Origin: Paracoccus rhizosphaerae
Lineage (GTDB): Bacteria; Pseudomonadota; Alphaproteobacteria; Rhodobacterales; Rhodobacteraceae
Assembly (NCBI RefSeq): GCF_026162645.1
Contig: NZ_JAOTBE010000040.1
Location: forward strand, 1 to 33,090
DNA: 33,090 bases
Direction: 5' to 3'
The notes beneath the pieces are model-generated. The model was not told the DNA's origin and did no database searches. It was given only the letters and a program-made list of their open reading frames with translations. Positions 31,473 to 33,090 of the stretch are shown in pieces; within the stretch, counting starts at the first letter, position 1, and each line of letters starts with the position of its first letter. A program made the position numbers and the translations under genes.

Positions 31473-32495
31473 ATGACAGCCCTGACCGAATTTCAGCGTC
31501 TTGAGGCGCAGGGCGTCTGGCGCGAGACGCCGGAGACGCGTCAGCGCGAGGTGATCGTCTCGCTCGGGGAAGCGACCCTGACGTTGATGGACCCCCGGAC
31601 CGACAAGCCGCTGTCGCACTGGTCGCTTCCGGCGGTGACGCGCCTCAACCCGGGACGGACGCCTGCCCTCTACACCCCCAGCACCGGCGAGCCTGATGAA
31701 ACGGTCGAGATCGACGACCCGCTGATGATCGAGGCGATCGAGCGGGTCCAGCGCGCCATCGCCACCCACCGCGCCAAGCCGCGCAGGCTGCGTGGTGCGG
31801 CGACGGTGCTGGCGGTCCTGCTGATGCTTGTGGGCCTGATCTTCTGGCTGCCCGACGCGTTGGTGCGCCATGCCGCGCAAATCGCTCCGCCCGCGCAGAA
31901 ACGGACGATCGGACTGGCCGTTCTGTCCGATATGGAGGCCGCCGCCGGGCCCGTCTGCCGCCGTGTCTCGGGTCAGCAGGTGCTGGACTGGTTCACGCCG
32001 CCCTTTGTGGGGGCGGACAGTCTTGTGCAGGTCGTCCCGGGGCCGCTGAACGGCGCGCGGCGCCTGCCGGGCGACCTTTACGTGCTGGGCGAAGATCTTC
32101 TGGCGGCTTCCCCCGGGCCCGAGGCCGCTGCCGGTCACCTGCTGTCGGCGCGGCTTGCACAAGATGACGACCAAGTCACCCTGGACGCGCTTCGCCACGC
32201 GGGCCTCATGACCGCACTGCGGCTGATGACCTTGGGAACGCTGCCGCAAGGCGCGATGAAGGGCTATGGCGAGTCGCTGCTGGCCCAACCCCTGCCCCGC
32301 CCTGACTTGGCGGTTTTGCCCGCAGCCTTTGCCGAACGTGATCTGTCGACCGAGCCATTCGCCCGCAGCATCGACCCGACCGGGACGACGGTTCTACCGC
32401 TGATCGAGGCGGATCCCACCCGCGCCGGCACCCCGGCCAGAGATCTGCTGACTGACGAACAATGGCTGGCATTGCAGCAGATCTGCGCCGGTTGA
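31473..32495 (+). CDS. uncharacterised membrane protein next to rpoH
   Basis: A 340-residue protein without a family I can name. Residues 1-105 are soluble and cytoplasmic-looking, starting MTALTEFQRLEAQGVWRETP, with a short beta-rich core (REVIVSLGEATLTLMDP and LSHWSLPAVTRLNPG). Such a compact N-terminal fold ends at the basic HRAKPRRLRG. One membrane helix covers 109-127. Residues 140-340 should lie outside the membrane and hold two cysteines (one in GPVCRRVSG, one near the end in QQICAG). They also include segments such as LDWFTPPFVGADSLVQVVPG, GDLYVLGEDLL and HAGLMTALRLMTLG. The start at 31473 is chosen because a promoter-like sequence covers the earlier starts; the ribosome site is weak. 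I recall similar proteins near rpoH in Rhodobacterales, but not a function. Confidence 0.78.
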   Translation: MTALTEFQRLEAQGVWRETPETRQREVIVSLGEATLTLMDPRTDKPLSHWSLPAVTRLNPGRTPALYTPSTGEPDETVEIDDPLMIEAIERVQRAIATHRAKPRRLRGAATVLAVLLMLVGLIFWLPDALVRHAAQIAPPAQKRTIGLAVLSDMEAAAGPVCRRVSGQQVLDWFTPPFVGADSLVQVVPGPLNGARRLPGDLYVLGEDLLAASPGPEAAAGHLLSARLAQDDDQVTLDALRHAGLMTALRLMTLGTLPQGAMKGYGESLLAQPLPRPDLAVLPAAFAERDLSTEPFARSIDPTGTTVLPLIEADPTRAGTPARDLLTDEQWLALQQICAG

Positions 32496-32839
32496 ACGGA
32501 TTGGCCTTACCGGCAGCACTTCCGCCAATAGCAACCTCAAGGGGAGGCTGTTGAAACGCCCGCCATCCTCATGGTTGAATGGCATCCGTCGCCAGCCGTT
32601 GTCTTCCCGCCGCAGTCTCTTAACGCTGAAGTTGTCGACCAGAAGCCCGACACGGCTTTTTTTCAGCGTTGCCATTGATCGCTTGGATGTCGGCGATCGC
32701 GTGAAGGACCACGCGCCTTCGAAAGGCAGCCTTGTGCTTGAACCGGACCCGCAGCGCCCGGACGGCAGCAAGGTGCGTCTGAGCCCGGACGCAGTCGTAG
32801 CGCCGAAGGACGGATGACACTTCGAATTGATTGCCGTTG
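32496..32839. other. intergenic stretch with no recognisable gene
   Basis: After the membrane protein stop there is about 340 bp with open frames on both strands (32551-32817 plus, 32620-32913 minus) but no known motif or ribosome site. The frames overlap antisense to each other and at most one can be coding. A weak ATTGGC/GCCAAT inverted repeat lies at 32500-32529. The stretch leads directly into transposase remains, so it is probably decayed mobile or accessory DNA. Confidence 0.5.
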
Positions 32840-33090
32840 ACGTTGCCCCAAATTTTATCGAGGGTGAGCGAGATTTCGGGTTTGAGTTTTGCCTGTTCGG
32901 GCGGGTTGGGCAACGGGGGGCTGGCACGGAGCTTTGCCGATTGCGCAGACGGGAGTGCGGGCGTTCAGTGTTGTACAACTCAATCACAGAACGCCCACAG
33001 GACTGATGAGCGTGAGCTTCTTTAACCGTGGCATCCGTGGGCGGGTCGACGGGTTTATGTCCAGGCGGTCGTTGAGAAGGCCAGCCAGCC
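32840..33090 (-). pseudogene. C-terminal remnant of an IS3-type (integrase-fold) transposase, frameshifted and cut by the window edge
   Basis: On the reverse strand one frame gives SVIELYNTERPHSRLRNR (about 32945-32990), the conserved C-terminal YNTERPHS segment of rve-type IS3-family transposases. In a different frame, about 32850-32910, follows PNPPEQAKLKPEIS and then LTLDKIW, which resembles the tail after that motif in related elements. So a frame change lies near 32920-32950. The upstream catalytic DDE part is outside the window. I infer a decayed copy; a sequencing error could give the same picture. Confidence 0.5.

Overview
The window looks like chromosomal DNA of an alphaproteobacterium of the Rhodobacterales, most likely Paracoccus or a close relative. 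The basis is high GC, a GC-rich third codon position, and a family set typical of that order: a fused PntA alpha subunit, a RpoHI-type heat-shock sigma factor, an Hsp20-DUF1150 pair, a TakP-like TRAP binding protein, a fused Sat-CysC, DUF3422, DUF6476 and UbiK. The genus is an inference from protein look, not from a search. Nearly everything is single-copy core chromosome, densely packed. Several convergent pairs overlap or nearly touch at their 3' ends (1444/1448, 20502-20508, 25938-25971, 28976-28988).

Layout. 1-115 is the right end of an IS5-type insertion sequence. 272-1444 (+) holds a phosphoglycolate phosphatase and a DUF442-type sulfur transferase/phosphatase. 1448-3234 (-) is a likely operon of DUF3422 membrane protein, a 24-residue lipoprotein and an ArsC/Spx-like protein. 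3405-6432 (-) is pntA-pntB, the proton-translocating transhydrogenase. 6628-7320 (-) is a single-pass membrane protein with two tandem-repeat blocks, ending at a strong intrinsic terminator. 7490-10986 (+) is pepN plus a PlsC-like acyltransferase. 11057-13191 (-) is obgE-proB, back to back with selO, an EEP-family phosphodiesterase and enolase (13302-16816, +).

16847-19641 has a MocR-type regulator divergent from a Tat-exported TRAP binding protein. 19762-20508 is a heat-shock unit (sigma-32-like promoter, Hsp20, DUF1150). 20502-24243 (-) carries trxB, Sat-CysC and a TolB-like beta-propeller. 24406-25971 (+) has an Lrp regulator and an unassigned membrane protein. 25938-28622 (-) is an overlapping lgt-MidA-pgeF operon. 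28737-32495 has ubiK, DUF6476, a RluD-type pseudouridine synthase, rpoH and an unassigned membrane protein. 32496-33090 is non-coding sequence plus a frameshifted IS3-type transposase tail running off the edge.

Functional links: RpoH (30472-31380) is the expected activator of the Hsp20 promoter at 19762-19790. TrxB, Sat-CysC and the ArsC-like protein all touch thiol or sulfur chemistry. PntAB supplies the NADPH used by TrxB. I found no tRNA, rRNA, CRISPR array, prophage or defence island. The window is mainly ordinary core genome, and the less ordinary items are small: the 24-residue lipoprotein, the repeat-built membrane protein, overlapping divergent start codons, the Hsp20 leader, and the membrane protein next to rpoH. 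Promoters are called by eye from -35/-10 resemblance and should be read as candidates.
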